From Psychrobacillus sp. FSL H8-0483 (GTDB taxonomy: Bacteria; Bacillota; Bacilli; Bacillales_A; Planococcaceae): 64,000 nt of DNA. The notes below the pieces were generated by a model. It saw only the letters and a program-made list of their open reading frames with translations, made no database searches and was not told the origin of the DNA. The translations under genes and the position numbers were made by a program. Location: assembly GCF_038637725.1 (NCBI RefSeq), contig NZ_CP152052.1, forward strand, positions 1,037,501 through 1,101,500, given 5' to 3'. Shown here in pieces: positions 26,364 to 35,512 of the stretch; positions within the stretch are counted from its first letter, which is position 1, and each line of letters begins with the position of its first letter.

Positions 26364-27215
26364 TTATGAGAGCTTATTTAAAAAGAATAATGCCATAGTT
26401 CCTGGACCTACATGTGCCCCTACAGTCGAACCGATCAGATGTATTTCTATACCCTTTGGTTGAAAACGTTCTTCGATTACTTTTTTCATTTCAAGCGCCG
26501 TCGCTTCATCATCGCTATGACTTATTGCGATTATTTGTTCATTTAATTGACTTCCTCGTTCCTCCATCATATCCATCATTCGTTTAATTACTTTTTTGCG
26601 ACCTCGAATTTTTTCAATTGGAACTAGTTTTCCATCTTCTACATGTAAAAGTGGTTTAATATTTAGTAATCCACCAATAAATGCACTTGCTTTAGAAACT
26701 CTTCCACCACGAGCCAGATAATCTAAGTCTTCCACCGTGAATAGGTGCTCCATATGCTCGGCATTAAATCGTATTTTTTCTTCAATAGTTGGTAAGTCTA
26801 AACCTTCGTCTTTTAACTTTACTGCTTCTTTTACGAGAAGCCCAATCCCTAGTGATGCACATTTCGAATCAATGATCGTTAATTTTAGTTCGGGATATGT
26901 TTCAAGCAGCTGCTCGCGCATCATGACAGCGGTACTATATGTTCCGGAAAGTGCAGAAGAGAGTGCAATGTACAAACCTTCTTCTCCTGATTTTGCAAGG
27001 TCCTCAAACAGTCTTAAAAAAAGTTCTGGAGATGCTTGTGAGGTTTTTGGTTGTTTGCCAGCTCGTATTGCTGCGTATACTTCTTTTGAATCAATACCAA
27101 CAATATCATCATACTCGTTTTCGTCAATATGAACTTTAAGTGGTACTAATTCAACATCATGTGCTTCAAAGAAAGATTTTGGTAAGTCACTAGCACTATC
27201 AGCGAATAATTTCAT
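26364..27215 (-). CDS. DegV-family fatty-acid-binding protein (YitS-like)
   Basis: A 283-residue DegV protein; the family binds a fatty acid and, in the FakA/FakB system, presents it for phosphorylation. Typical features are the N-terminal ADSASDLP, SQASPELF and the C-terminal HVGPGTMALFF. ATG at 27215 (MKLFADSAS) lies 6 bases after AAGGAGG; the ATG at 27221 touches it. It forms an apparent operon with the HAD phosphatase gene upstream, as in the yitS/yitU region of B. subtilis. Which lipid it binds is unknown. Confidence 0.85.
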   Translation of the reverse strand: MKLFADSASDLPKSFFEAHDVELVPLKVHIDENEYDDIVGIDSKEVYAAIRAGKQPKTSQASPELFLRLFEDLAKSGEEGLYIALSSALSGTYSTAVMMREQLLETYPELKLTIIDSKCASLGIGLLVKEAVKLKDEGLDLPTIEEKIRFNAEHMEHLFTVEDLDYLARGGRVSKASAFIGGLLNIKPLLHVEDGKLVPIEKIRGRKKVIKRMMDMMEERGSQLNEQIIAISHSDDEATALEMKKVIEERFQPKGIEIHLIGSTVGAHVGPGTMALFFLNKLS

Positions 27216-27236
27216 TTTCATCCTCCTTAATTATCC

Positions 27237-28049
27237 TTATTTGTTTAATTGTAATCTTTCTATTAAGAATTCGGCAATACCATCCGAATTATTAGATAAA
27301 GTAATTTCGTTGGCGATATTTTGGAGTGGTGCAATTGCATTGCCCATTGCAACCCCAACTCCTGCATATTCAATCATTTCTAAATCATTGTCTTCGTCTC
27401 CAAATGCAATGATGCGTTCTTTCGGTATATTTAAATACTCGGAAACTTGCGCTAAACCAACCGCTTTGTTTAAGCCGCTCCGTACAATTTCAATAACATC
27501 CCATGGAGCACCCCAACGGCGATGATCGATTACTTCGGCATGTACATCCCGTAAATGTTTGCGAACTAAGTCAACTGATTCCTCTTCTGCATGTATCAGA
27601 AGGCTTGTAGGATCTGTTTTTAAGAAAGTACGTAAATCACCAGTTGTAATATGTGGATTACCTAAAGCGAATGCCGAGATCATTTTTTCATCATGGTAAT
27701 GTAAGTATACGTCATCCAACACTTCTGCTAGCATATTTTTTATGGAAAAACTTTGAACCGCTTCAACTACTTCTTTTACTACCTTTAATTCTATCGGCTT
27801 ATGCCATGTATTCCACGTGTTACTCATTGGATGATGGACAAATGCTCCATTAAAATTAACAATTGGTGTCGTTAGTCCAAGTTCTTTATAATACATTTCA
27901 CTTGATCGATAAGGTCTTCCAGTTGCAATCATTACTTCATGGCCTTCATCTTTTGCTTGTAATAGTGTATTTTTTGTCTTTTGCGAAATAACTTTTTCAT
28001 CGGTCAATAAAGTTCCATCTAAATCCAAAACTATTAAGTGACGTTGCAT
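27237..28049 (-). CDS. Cof-type HAD-IIB phosphatase (YitU-like)
   Basis: A 270-residue HAD phosphatase. Motif I is LDLDGTLL (nucleophile and acid aspartates), motif II is in IATGR, and motif IV is FGDEDNDLEMI. A C2 cap lies at about residues 85-190. B. subtilis YitU is one of several phosphatases acting on the riboflavin precursor 5-amino-6-ribitylamino-uracil phosphate; this assignment is by synteny with yitS/yitV/yitW. The start is ATG with GAGGGGAG upstream. Confidence 0.82.
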   Translation of the reverse strand: MQRHLIVLDLDGTLLTDEKVISQKTKNTLLQAKDEGHEVMIATGRPYRSSEMYYKELGLTTPIVNFNGAFVHHPMSNTWNTWHKPIELKVVKEVVEAVQSFSIKNMLAEVLDDVYLHYHDEKMISAFALGNPHITTGDLRTFLKTDPTSLLIHAEEESVDLVRKHLRDVHAEVIDHRRWGAPWDVIEIVRSGLNKAVGLAQVSEYLNIPKERIIAFGDEDNDLEMIEYAGVGVAMGNAIAPLQNIANEITLSNNSDGIAEFLIERLQLNK

Positions 28050-28181
28050 ATGAAAAACTCCCCTCTTTATTATTAAAGTTTATCGTGTTCAAGTAGGAAC
28101 GTCAAAATGTATAGTTTAGCTTTTTTGTAAATATTGAAATGCTTTGTTAGAATAATAATAAATACGGAGGTGGCTTAAGAA

Positions 28182-28940
28182 ATGATTTCACAATCTGAAT
28201 TATGGGGTAATATTCCTGTATTACATATATTTGATGAAGAAATAAGTAATAACGCACCTATTGTTCTATTCTTACATGGGTTTGAAAGTGCGAAGGAACA
28301 TAATTTACATTATGCTTATCAACTAGTTAACCAAGGGTGCAGAGTAATATTACCCGACGCTCTTTTACATGGTGACCGAGCGGAGAAACTAGACCAAGTA
28401 GAAATTAGCCTTCGGTTTTGGGAAATAGTATTAACCTCCATCGAAGAAGTCGGTAAATTAAAGGAAGAACTTATCGAACGGGGGTATTTAATTGATCAGA
28501 AAATTGGTCTTGCAGGAACTTCCATGGGTGGTATCACGACTTTAGGCTGTTTAACTGCTTATCCTTGGATTGACGCGGCTGCTATTATGATGGGGACTCC
28601 GGGTTATGTTGAACTTGCAAAAGCACAAATTGCTTCAGTAGAACAAAAAGGGTTTAATATTCCGCTAAATAGTGAAGAAAGAAAGAATATGTTTGATACG
28701 TTAGCTTCTTTTGATGCTTCAAAACAAATGCACAAGCTTGCTGATAAACCGTTGTTTTTCTGGCATGGAGAAAAAGATCCAGTTGTTCCATTTGAACCGA
28801 CAGCACATTTTATCGAAGCGTTGAAACATGAATATGGAGAGAATGATATTGTGTTTATGAAAGAAAAATCTGCAGGTCATGCAGTATCTCGCAAGGGAAT
28901 GTTAAGCGCAACAAAATGGCTTTCAAACAATTTGGCATAA
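28182..28940 (+). CDS. Alpha/beta-hydrolase esterase (YitV-like)
   Basis: A 252-residue alpha/beta hydrolase of the prolyl-oligopeptidase-like group. The nucleophile elbow is GTSMGG, the acid is in HGEKDPVVPF and the catalytic His near SAGHAVSRKG. B. subtilis YitV is an esterase of similar length and has the same neighbour, yitW. It starts at ATG 28182 behind GGAGGTGG. The physiological substrate is unknown. Confidence 0.83.
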   Translation: MISQSELWGNIPVLHIFDEEISNNAPIVLFLHGFESAKEHNLHYAYQLVNQGCRVILPDALLHGDRAEKLDQVEISLRFWEIVLTSIEEVGKLKEELIERGYLIDQKIGLAGTSMGGITTLGCLTAYPWIDAAAIMMGTPGYVELAKAQIASVEQKGFNIPLNSEERKNMFDTLASFDASKQMHKLADKPLFFWHGEKDPVVPFEPTAHFIEALKHEYGENDIVFMKEKSAGHAVSRKGMLSATKWLSNNLA

Positions 28941-28989
28941 GTATAGATGTTTTGTTATGATGGAATAATGAGGTAGGGAGGTTATATAA

Positions 28990-29298
28990 ATGGACCAAGA
29001 TATGAAAGATAGTATGATGGCAGCTCTTGAAAATGTCATTGACCCTGAACTAGGCGTAGATATTGTCAATTTAGGTTTAGTATACGATGTTGAATTGTCA
29101 GATGAGGGTGTTGGAACAGTTACGATGACTTTAACATCCATGGGATGCCCAATGGGACCGATGATTGTAGATCAAGTGAATACAGCACTTATGGAATTAC
29201 CAGAAGTCAAAGAAACTGAGGTTAACATCGTCTGGAATCCACCATGGTCAAAAGATAATATGTCTAGATACGCTAAAATTGCCTTAGGCATACGTTAA
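28990..29298 (+). CDS. MIP18/DUF59 Fe-S assembly factor (YitW/SufT-like)
   Basis: A 102-residue MIP18-family protein. It keeps the DPELGVDIVNLGLVYDVE core, the reactive cysteine in TSMGCPMGP and the NIVWNPPWS end. Family members help deliver Fe-S clusters to target proteins. It starts 49 bases after the esterase gene with GGGAGG upstream and ends in a bidirectional terminator. The Fnr encoded convergently just downstream needs an Fe-S cluster, though a functional link is only speculation. Confidence 0.88.
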   Translation: MDQDMKDSMMAALENVIDPELGVDIVNLGLVYDVELSDEGVGTVTMTLTSMGCPMGPMIVDQVNTALMELPEVKETEVNIVWNPPWSKDNMSRYAKIALGIR

Positions 29299-29301
29299 TA
29301 T

Positions 29302-29349
29302 AAAAGCGACCTCTTTCTATTACAAAAATAGAAAGAGGTCGCTTTTTTT
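29302..29349. terminator. Bidirectional terminator between yitW and fnr
   Basis: AAAAGCGACCTCTTTCTAT and ATAGAAAGAGGTCGCTTTTTTT make a long perfect stem with A and T tracts on both sides, serving both convergent genes. Confidence 0.9.
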
Positions 29350-30043
29350 AATCAATTCGGCAAATAGATAAGGGACAATTCTCACACTCATTTTCTCTTT
29401 TCAAGAATTCAATATCGTGAATGGTAATGATTCCTTTTTGAAAGGACACAATTCCTTCACTTTTAATATCATTTAACATTCTATTCACAACTTCTCTACT
29501 CATGGCACATAAATTTGCTAGCTTTTGATTGGTTAGTGTGTACTCGATGATAATACTTCCATCCGGTTGTACTTGACCATATGTATTAGATAGACGAATC
29601 AACGTGGAGAAAAGTGCTCCTTTTTTGCCATGTAACATTAAGTCTCTAAACCGAGTTTGATTCTTTATATAAACTAGTTGAATAAATTTTGTCCATTCTA
29701 CCATTAGCTCTGTTGATTCCATTAAAAAATTCTCTAGTTTGCTTCGGTGAAGCGATAATAATTGGGTAGATTCTAACGTAATAGCAGAAAAGGAGTGGTA
29801 TACAATATCACAAAAAACAGCAGTTTCACCAATGTAATCATTTGGTCCGACTACTCGAAGTGTTAAAAGTTTACCGCTTTCTGTGTCTTTATTAATACCT
29901 ACAGATCCAGAGACGATGAAATAAATCTCTTCAGAGCGCTCACCCTCTTGAAAAACGGGTCGATCTTTTTCTAATTTTATTATGGAACCATATTGTTTAA
30001 ATAGAGAATAAATACCTGTTGTATCAGAAATATACTCGCTCAT
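29348..30043 (-). CDS. fnr: Fnr oxygen-sensing transcription factor (Crp/Fnr family)
   Basis: A 231-residue regulator with a cyclic-nucleotide-type beta barrel (about 15-110), a dimer helix and a C-terminal winged helix (TNQKLANLCAMSREVVNRML). The C-terminal tail has C220-x2-C223-x4-C228, and Asp134 stands in RFRDLM. B. subtilis Fnr uses C227, C230, C235 and D141 to bind its [4Fe-4S] cluster; every position here is shifted by exactly seven. This supports a cluster-binding anaerobic regulator. ATG at 30043 (MSEYISDTTG) lies 11 bases after GGAAAGG; the longer reading from 30112 lacks such a site. No nitrate-respiration genes are adjacent. Confidence 0.87.
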   Translation of the reverse strand: MSEYISDTTGIYSLFKQYGSIIKLEKDRPVFQEGERSEEIYFIVSGSVGINKDTESGKLLTLRVVGPNDYIGETAVFCDIVYHSFSAITLESTQLLSLHRSKLENFLMESTELMVEWTKFIQLVYIKNQTRFRDLMLHGKKGALFSTLIRLSNTYGQVQPDGSIIIEYTLTNQKLANLCAMSREVVNRMLNDIKSEGIVSFQKGIITIHDIEFLKRENECENCPLSICRID

Positions 30044-30117
30044 TAATAACACAACCTTTCCGTGTATATAACAATCATAGCATATAAACCTAACGTCTTT
30101 AGGAAAAATCACTTTTC

Positions 30118-30147
30118 TTTACAAATAATAAGAGAAGATATTATAAT
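30118..30147 (+). promoter_or_regulatory. Promoter of the clpB-like gene
   Basis: TTTACA (30118-30123) and TATAAT (30142-30147), spaced by 18 bases. The transcription start would fall inside or next to the CtsR operator. Confidence 0.7.
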
Positions 30148-30153
30148 TACATT

Positions 30154-30170
30154 AGTCAAAAAAGGTCAAA
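30154..30170 (+). promoter_or_regulatory. CtsR operator
   Basis: AGTCAAA-AAA-GGTCAAA is a full match to the CtsR heptad direct repeat (A/G)GTCAAA-NAN-(A/G)GTCAAA. It lies 7 bases after the -10 box and 25 bases before the start of the clpB-like gene, the normal repressing position. Confidence 0.9.
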
Positions 30171-30194
30171 CTATTTTGGGGGAGATGTTTGGTT

Positions 30195-32321
30195 ATGCAA
30201 ATGAATCAACAAGATCAAAAAAGTCCTTTAGAAACGTACGGTCGTAATCTAATTACTGCAGTGAGAGAAGGAAAGATGGATCCCGTTATCGGTCGTGATC
30301 AAGAGATTCGAGATGTTATTCGGATTTTGTCTAGAAAAACAAAAAATAATCCGGTTTTAATTGGAGAACCTGGTGTAGGGAAAACAGCCATTGTAGAAGG
30401 ATTAGCACAACGTATTGTCCGAAAAGATGTACCGGAGGGCTTGAAAGAGAAAGAAATATTTGAATTAGATATGAGCTCCCTCATTGCAGGGGCGAAATAT
30501 CGAGGAGAATTTGAAGAACGATTACAAGCGGTATTGAAGCAAGTAAAAGAGAGCGAAGGACAGATTATCTTATTTATCGATGAAATCCATACAATTGTAG
30601 GAGCTGGAAAATCAGACGGTGCCATGGATGCTGGTAATATGTTAAAACCGATGCTAGCTCGAGGAGAATTACATTGTATTGGTGCAACGACATTAGATGA
30701 ATATCGTATGTATATTGAAAAGGATCCTGCGTTAGAGAGAAGATTTCAACAAGTACTCGTACGAGAGCCATCTGTTGAAGATACAGTTTCTATTTTACGC
30801 GGGTTGAAAGAAAGATTTGAATTGCATCATGGTGTACGTATACATGATAGAGCGATTGTCGCTGCAGCGCAGCTTTCTAATCGTTATATGACAGAACGCT
30901 TTCTTCCAGACAAGGCAATTGATTTAGTAGACGAGGCATGTGCAATGATTCGAACAGAAATAGATTCCATGCCGCAGGAGTTAGACGAAGTTACGAGAAA
31001 AATGATGCAGCTGCAAATAGAAGAACAAGCGTTAATAAAAGAAAAAGATGCTGCTAGTCAAAAAAGATTAGAACAATTACGTCAAGACTTAGCAGAACTA
31101 GAGCAATCAACCAGTGAAATGAGAAACAAATGGGGGCAGGAAAAAGAAGCGATTCAAGTAATTCAGCAAAAAAGAGAAGAGTTGGATCGATATCGTAGAG
31201 AATTGGAGGAAGCTGAAAATAAGTACGATTTAAATAAAGCAGCAGAACTTCGTCATGGAAAGATACCTACGCTAGAAAAAGAATTACTAGTCTATGAGCA
31301 AGAAGTAAACAATGATACAGACACGCGCTTACTACGAGAAGAAGTAACTGTCGATGAAATTGCTTCGATTATTTCAAGATGGACTGGCATCCCAGTCACA
31401 AAACTTGTCGAAGGCGAAAGAGAAAAACTTTTGCGATTAAAAGAAACGCTTGGAGAACGAGTAGTTGGACAGGATCAAGCGGTTCAATTAGTGACGGAAG
31501 CTGTTTGGAGAGCTAGAGCAGGTATAAAAGATCCACAAAAACCGATTGGATCCTTCCTATTTTTAGGACCTACTGGTGTTGGAAAAACAGAACTTGCCAA
31601 ATCATTGGCTGCCAACTTATTTGATTCGGAAGAGCATTTTATTCGTATCGACATGTCAGAGTATATGGAAAAACATAGTGTATCGCGACTAGTAGGCGCT
31701 CCTCCTGGCTATATTGGATATGAAGAAGGTGGTCAGCTGACGGAAGCGGTACGCAGAAATCCTTATTCCGTTGTTTTATTAGATGAAATTGAAAAAGCTC
31801 ACCCTGATGTTGCGAATATTTTATTGCAATTAATGGATGATGGACGAATTACGGATAGCCAAGGAAGGATCGTTAATTTCACAAATACAGTTGTCATCTT
31901 AACATCTAATATTGGTTCGCAATATCTTGGAAATACGACTGGTAAAGTAGGGGAAGAGGAAGAGACTCTTGTCATGTCTGCACTTCGAGCGCACTTTAAG
32001 CCCGAGCTTTTAAATCGTATGGATGACATCATTATGTTCCATTCATTGACGACACAACATTTTGAAAAAATCGCAGAGAAATATGTGAAGCAGCTACAAA
32101 AAAGATTGCAAGAACAAGAAGTTACATTGGAAGTGCAAGATAATGTCTTTAAGTGGATTGTAAATGAAGGAACGGATGCAGCATATGGTGCAAGACCTTT
32201 AAGACGATTCATCCAACGTAATCTAGAAACCGCTGTAGCTAAACTGCTAATTGGTGGAAATGTTCTTCCAGGAGGCACTATTGGAGCGAGTGTAGAAGAT
32301 GGACAATTGATTGTAAAATAA
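30195..32321 (+). CDS. clpB: ClpB-type AAA+ disaggregase lacking the N-terminal domain
   Basis: A 708-residue Hsp100 protein. NBD1 has Walker A GEPGVGKT and Walker B LFIDEIH; a full-length coiled-coil middle domain (about 245-365) follows; NBD2 has GPTGVGKT and [11 protein letters not shown]. The middle-domain length and the [10 protein letters not shown] linker mark it as ClpB, not ClpC. The usual N-domain of about 150 residues is absent: the protein begins at SPLETYGRN, equivalent to the start of NBD1, and upstream DNA is promoter. There is no ClpP-binding loop evident. ATG 30195 follows GGGGGAG. CtsR control is predicted. Confidence 0.88.
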   Translation: MQMNQQDQKSPLETYGRNLITAVREGKMDPVIGRDQEIRDVIRILSRKTKNNPVLIGEPGVGKTAIVEGLAQRIVRKDVPEGLKEKEIFELDMSSLIAGAKYRGEFEERLQAVLKQVKESEGQIILFIDEIHTIVGAGKSDGAMDAGNMLKPMLARGELHCIGATTLDEYRMYIEKDPALERRFQQVLVREPSVEDTVSILRGLKERFELHHGVRIHDRAIVAAAQLSNRYMTERFLPDKAIDLVDEACAMIRTEIDSMPQELDEVTRKMMQLQIEEQALIKEKDAASQKRLEQLRQDLAELEQSTSEMRNKWGQEKEAIQVIQQKREELDRYRRELEEAENKYDLNKAAELRHGKIPTLEKELLVYEQEVNNDTDTRLLREEVTVDEIASIISRWTGIPVTKLVEGEREKLLRLKETLGERVVGQDQAVQLVTEAVWRARAGIKDPQKPIGSFLFLGPTGVGKTELAKSLAANLFDSEEHFIRIDMSEYMEKHSVSRLVGAPPGYIGYEEGGQLTEAVRRNPYSVVLLDEIEKAHPDVANILLQLMDDGRITDSQGRIVNFTNTVVILTSNIGSQYLGNTTGKVGEEEETLVMSALRAHFKPELLNRMDDIIMFHSLTTQHFEKIAEKYVKQLQKRLQEQEVTLEVQDNVFKWIVNEGTDAAYGARPLRRFIQRNLETAVAKLLIGGNVLPGGTIGASVEDGQLIVK

Positions 32322-32330
32322 CTATCTATG

Positions 32331-32507
32331 TTACTCGCAATATTAGGAAGCATATTCGCAAGATAGGTTGGATTTTTCGCAACATTATGAGGAATACTAG
32401 CAATATTTAAGCTATGCGCAATATAACGAGCGTTACTCGCAACATTTCGAAGCATATTCGCAAGATAGAGTGGATTACTCGCAATATAATGTGGAATCCT
32501 CACATTT
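32331..32507. repeat. 21-bp tandem array, class I (TACTCGCAA), second locus
   Basis: The core TCGCAA or a variant lies at 32335, 32356, 32377, 32398 (TAGCAA), 32416 (GCGCAA), 32437, 32458, 32479 and, degraded, 32500. All steps are 21 except one of 18. It begins directly after the clpB-like stop codon, before the terminator. The consensus matches 7264-7458, about 25 kb away. Confidence 0.88.
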
Positions 32508-32513
32508 CAAAAT

Positions 32514-32548
32514 AAAAACAGCTCCCAACAAGGGGGGAGCTGTTTTTT
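32514..32548. terminator. Terminator between clpB-like gene and DUF2929 gene
   Basis: AAAAACAGCTCCC and GGGAGCTGTTTTTT form the stem; A and T tracts on both sides suit the two convergent genes. Confidence 0.85.
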
Positions 32549-32735
32549 AGTGATGTTCTGAAGCTACTGGGTCGTTTGGAATAATTGCAGAGATAATAAA
32601 AATCATAATTGCAACTGGAACTGACATGATTAATCCATTAACCACTTCAAATGGTACGTTCTGTACAGAGCTTACTACGTAATTTAACATTGAAACTAAA
32701 ATAACTGACCATATTAACGTCATAATATATTTCAT
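32547..32735 (-). CDS. Small DUF2929-like membrane protein
   Basis: A 62-residue protein with two hydrophobic segments (about 4-24 and 34-52) and a polar tail NDPVASEHH. It resembles the DUF2929 family often found next to fabH in Bacillales; function is unknown. GAGGTGAAAAC precedes the ATG at 32735. It is divergent from fabH. Confidence 0.7.
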   Translation of the reverse strand: MKYIMTLIWSVILVSMLNYVVSSVQNVPFEVVNGLIMSVPVAIMIFIISAIIPNDPVASEHH

Positions 32736-32828
32736 TTGTTTTCACCTCATATTGAATTTACCTATATGTATCATCATACCATACGGAGCTTCTTTTCAAA
32801 AGAATATTTAATACATCTAACTATGTTG

Positions 32829-32857
32829 TTGAAAAATGTTCATATATTCGTTATTAT
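32829..32857 (+). promoter_or_regulatory. fabH promoter
   Basis: TTGAAA (32829-32834) and TATTAT (32852-32857) with 17-base spacing. The FapR operator begins at the end of the -10 box. Confidence 0.75.
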
Positions 32858-32873
32858 TAATACCAGGTACTAA
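32857..32873 (+). promoter_or_regulatory. FapR operator upstream of fabH-fabF
   Basis: TTAATACCAGGTACTAA is a near-perfect 17-bp inverted repeat matching the FapR site of fatty-acid and phospholipid genes in Bacillales. It covers the likely transcription start, so FapR would repress until malonyl-CoA releases it. Confidence 0.88.
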
Positions 32874-32902
32874 TAATAGATTATAAGAAAAGAGGAACTT
32901 TC

Positions 32903-33838
32903 ATGAATGCAGGAATAATCGGTTTAGGTTCATATGCACCTGATCAAATTTTGACAAATGAAGACCTTGAAAAAAAAATAGATACATCTGATGAATGGAT
33001 TCGAACTAGAACTGGTATAGAAGAAAGAAGAATTGCCGCACCAGAAGAAAATACTTCTCATATGGCGTTTAAAGCAGCACAAGAAGCGATTAAGGATGCA
33101 GGAATAAATCCAGAACAAATTGGTTTAATTTTAGTAGCAACTGTTACACCCGATAATCCTTTCCCAAGTGTAGCAACGATGTTACAAGAACAACTAGGAG
33201 CGTCAAACGCTGCAGCAATGGACGTATCAGCTGCATGTGCAGGATTTATGTATGGAATAGTTACTGCAAAGCAATTCGTTGAAACCGATACGTATTCTCA
33301 TGTACTAGTAGTAGGCGTAGAAAAGCTCTCTAAAATAACAAACTGGGAAGATCGCAATACAGCCGTGCTATTTGGTGATGGAGCGGGTGCTGTAATCGTT
33401 AGTAAAGTATCCGAGGGACGTGGTATATTATCGTTCGAGCTTGGTGCAAACGGAAGCGGCGGTAAGTATTTACAGCAAGATGGTCCATATCTAACGATGA
33501 ATGGCAGAGAAGTTTTTAAGTTTGCTGTTAGACAAATGGGAGAGTCTGCGGTTAATGTAATAGAGAAAGCTGGATTAAATAAAGAAGATGTAGATATGTT
33601 AATCCCGCATCAAGCAAATATTCGAATAATGGAAGCAGCGAGAGAGAGACTAGAGCTACCAATAGAAAAAATGTCTAAGACAATTCATAAATACGGAAAC
33701 ACTTCTTCTGCTTCTATTCCACTTTCTTTAAAGGAAGAAGTAATGAATGGTAAAGTGAATGACGATGACGTTATTGTGATGGTTGGATTCGGTGGAGGAT
33801 TAACATGGGGTGCAATTGCGTTAAAATGGGGAAGATAA
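32903..33838 (+). CDS. fabH: 3-oxoacyl-ACP synthase III FabH
   Basis: FabH condenses an acyl-CoA primer with malonyl-ACP and starts fatty-acid synthesis. The 311-residue protein has the catalytic C112 (SAACAG), the His in [10 protein letters not shown] and the Asn in [11 protein letters not shown] 32903 follows AGAGGAA. It forms an operon with fabF 27 bases downstream, under a FapR operator, as in B. subtilis fabHA-fabF. Confidence 0.96.
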   Translation: MNAGIIGLGSYAPDQILTNEDLEKKIDTSDEWIRTRTGIEERRIAAPEENTSHMAFKAAQEAIKDAGINPEQIGLILVATVTPDNPFPSVATMLQEQLGASNAAAMDVSAACAGFMYGIVTAKQFVETDTYSHVLVVGVEKLSKITNWEDRNTAVLFGDGAGAVIVSKVSEGRGILSFELGANGSGGKYLQQDGPYLTMNGREVFKFAVRQMGESAVNVIEKAGLNKEDVDMLIPHQANIRIMEAARERLELPIEKMSKTIHKYGNTSSASIPLSLKEEVMNGKVNDDDVIVMVGFGGGLTWGAIALKWGR

Positions 33839-33865
33839 TTTATAAATACGAAGGGATGAATATAA

Positions 33866-35101
33866 ATGACAAAACGTAGAGTTGTGGTTACTGGAGTTGG
33901 AGCTATTACACCACTTGGTAACGATATCGAAACAACATGGGCTGGTATTAAAGAAGGAAAATCTGGAGTAGGCATGCTGACACGACTAGATGCTAGTCAA
34001 TTTGCAGCAAAAGTTGCGGCAGAAGTCAAAGATTTTGATATTGAAAAATATATTGAAAAAAAAGATGCTCGTAAGATGGACCGTTTTACACATTATGCAC
34101 TAGCTGCATCTATCATGGCCGTGGAAGATGCTAACTTAACTATTACGGAAGAACTTGGGCTTCGAACGGGTGTATGGATCGGTTCTGGTATTGGTGGGAT
34201 GGAGACGTATGAAGCGCAATTCCGAATCTTTTTAGAAAAGGGTGCTCGTCGAGTTAGTCCATTTTTTGTACCAATGATGATTCCTGATATGGCTGCTGGC
34301 CAAGTGTCTATTCATTTTGGAGCAAAAGCAATTAACTCATGTACGGTTACGGCTTGTGCATCTGGTACTAACTCCATTGGGGATGCATTTAAAGTGATTG
34401 AGCGCGGAGATGCTGATGTAATGATCACAGGTGGAGCTGAATCACCTATCACACATATGTCAGTAGCTGGATTCTGTTCAAACACTGCATTAACTTTAAA
34501 TACAGATCCTCAAAAAGCATCAAGACCGTTTGATGCAAATCGTGATGGGTTTGTTATTGGAGAAGGTGCAGGAATTCTTATATTAGAGGAATATGAACAT
34601 GCAGTAGCCCGCGGAGCAAAAATCTATGCGGAAATCGTTGGATATGGTTCCACTGGTGATGCACATCATATTACTGCTCCAGCTCCTGAAGGGGAAGGTG
34701 CAGCTCGTGCGATGCAACAAGCAATTGAAGATGCAGGTATCAGTCCGGAACAAGTAGACTATATTAATGCACATGGTACAAGTACCCCATACAATGACCA
34801 ATTTGAAACATTGGCAGTGAAAACTGTTTTTGCAGAACACGCATATAATTTGGCAATGAGCTCTACTAAATCAATGACGGGACATTTACTTGGTGCAGCT
34901 GGGGGAATTGAAGCTATTTTTAGTGTTCTAGCGTTGAAAGAAGGTATTTTACCTCCAACAATCAATTTAGAAAATCCTGACCCGATTTGTGATTTAGATT
35001 ATGTACCGAATATTGCTAGAAAAGCTGATATTCAATATTCAATGAGCAATTCATTAGGATTTGGTGGGCATAACGCGAGTATCTTGTTTAAGAAAATTTA
35101 A
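33866..35101 (+). CDS. fabF: 3-oxoacyl-ACP synthase II FabF
   Basis: The elongating condensing enzyme of type II fatty-acid synthesis, 411 residues. The triad is C164 (TACASGTNS), the His in [11 protein letters not shown] and the His in [11 protein letters not shown]. The N-terminus [20 protein letters not shown] is typical. AAGGGATG precedes the start. A terminator follows at 35113. Confidence 0.97.
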   Translation: MTKRRVVVTGVGAITPLGNDIETTWAGIKEGKSGVGMLTRLDASQFAAKVAAEVKDFDIEKYIEKKDARKMDRFTHYALAASIMAVEDANLTITEELGLRTGVWIGSGIGGMETYEAQFRIFLEKGARRVSPFFVPMMIPDMAAGQVSIHFGAKAINSCTVTACASGTNSIGDAFKVIERGDADVMITGGAESPITHMSVAGFCSNTALTLNTDPQKASRPFDANRDGFVIGEGAGILILEEYEHAVARGAKIYAEIVGYGSTGDAHHITAPAPEGEGAARAMQQAIEDAGISPEQVDYINAHGTSTPYNDQFETLAVKTVFAEHAYNLAMSSTKSMTGHLLGAAGGIEAIFSVLALKEGILPPTINLENPDPICDLDYVPNIARKADIQYSMSNSLGFGGHNASILFKKI

Positions 35102-35112
35102 CTAAATTTTAT

Positions 35113-35152
35113 AAAAGCATTTCCAATTTAAAAATTGGAAATGCTTTTTTTT
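35113..35152 (+). terminator. Terminator of fabH-fabF
   Basis: AAAAGCATTTCCAATTT and AAATTGGAAATGCTTTTTTTT form a strong stem with T tail. Confidence 0.9.
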
Positions 35153-35512
35153 GTTGCATGTAAATTTAGTCAATTAAAATACTATTATATTATCGATTTA
35201 AAGCACTAAATGATATTTTATTGATGTGAAACTTCAAAAAATGATGCTTTTTTTGTGTTATTAATTAATTTTTTGAACAATGTAAAGATTAATAAAACTG
35301 TTGGTATTATTGACCTTATTATGATTTTTCAATTTTCGGAATAGAGTAAATAAAAGGAAAAGATAGAAAATTTGTATTGCGATTGTAACAATACTGTAAT
35401 AGACTTTACAAATAAGATAGTTAAAAAACAGAAAAGTGTAAATATTGAATTAGTTAAATATTTTCTGAATGTAAAGAGGCTAGCGATTGATTCTTGAAAG
35501 GAGTTCATTACT
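35153..35512. other. AT-rich spacer before the first oligopeptide operon
   Basis: About 360 bases, strongly AT-rich. I see no gene, no known riboswitch and no convincing operator; it presumably holds the promoter of the operon that starts at 35513. Confidence 0.5.

Noticed and set aside
31799-32503. Long minus-strand frame across the clpB-like gene and repeat array
   Set aside because: It is antisense to a well-supported gene and continues through tandem repeats.
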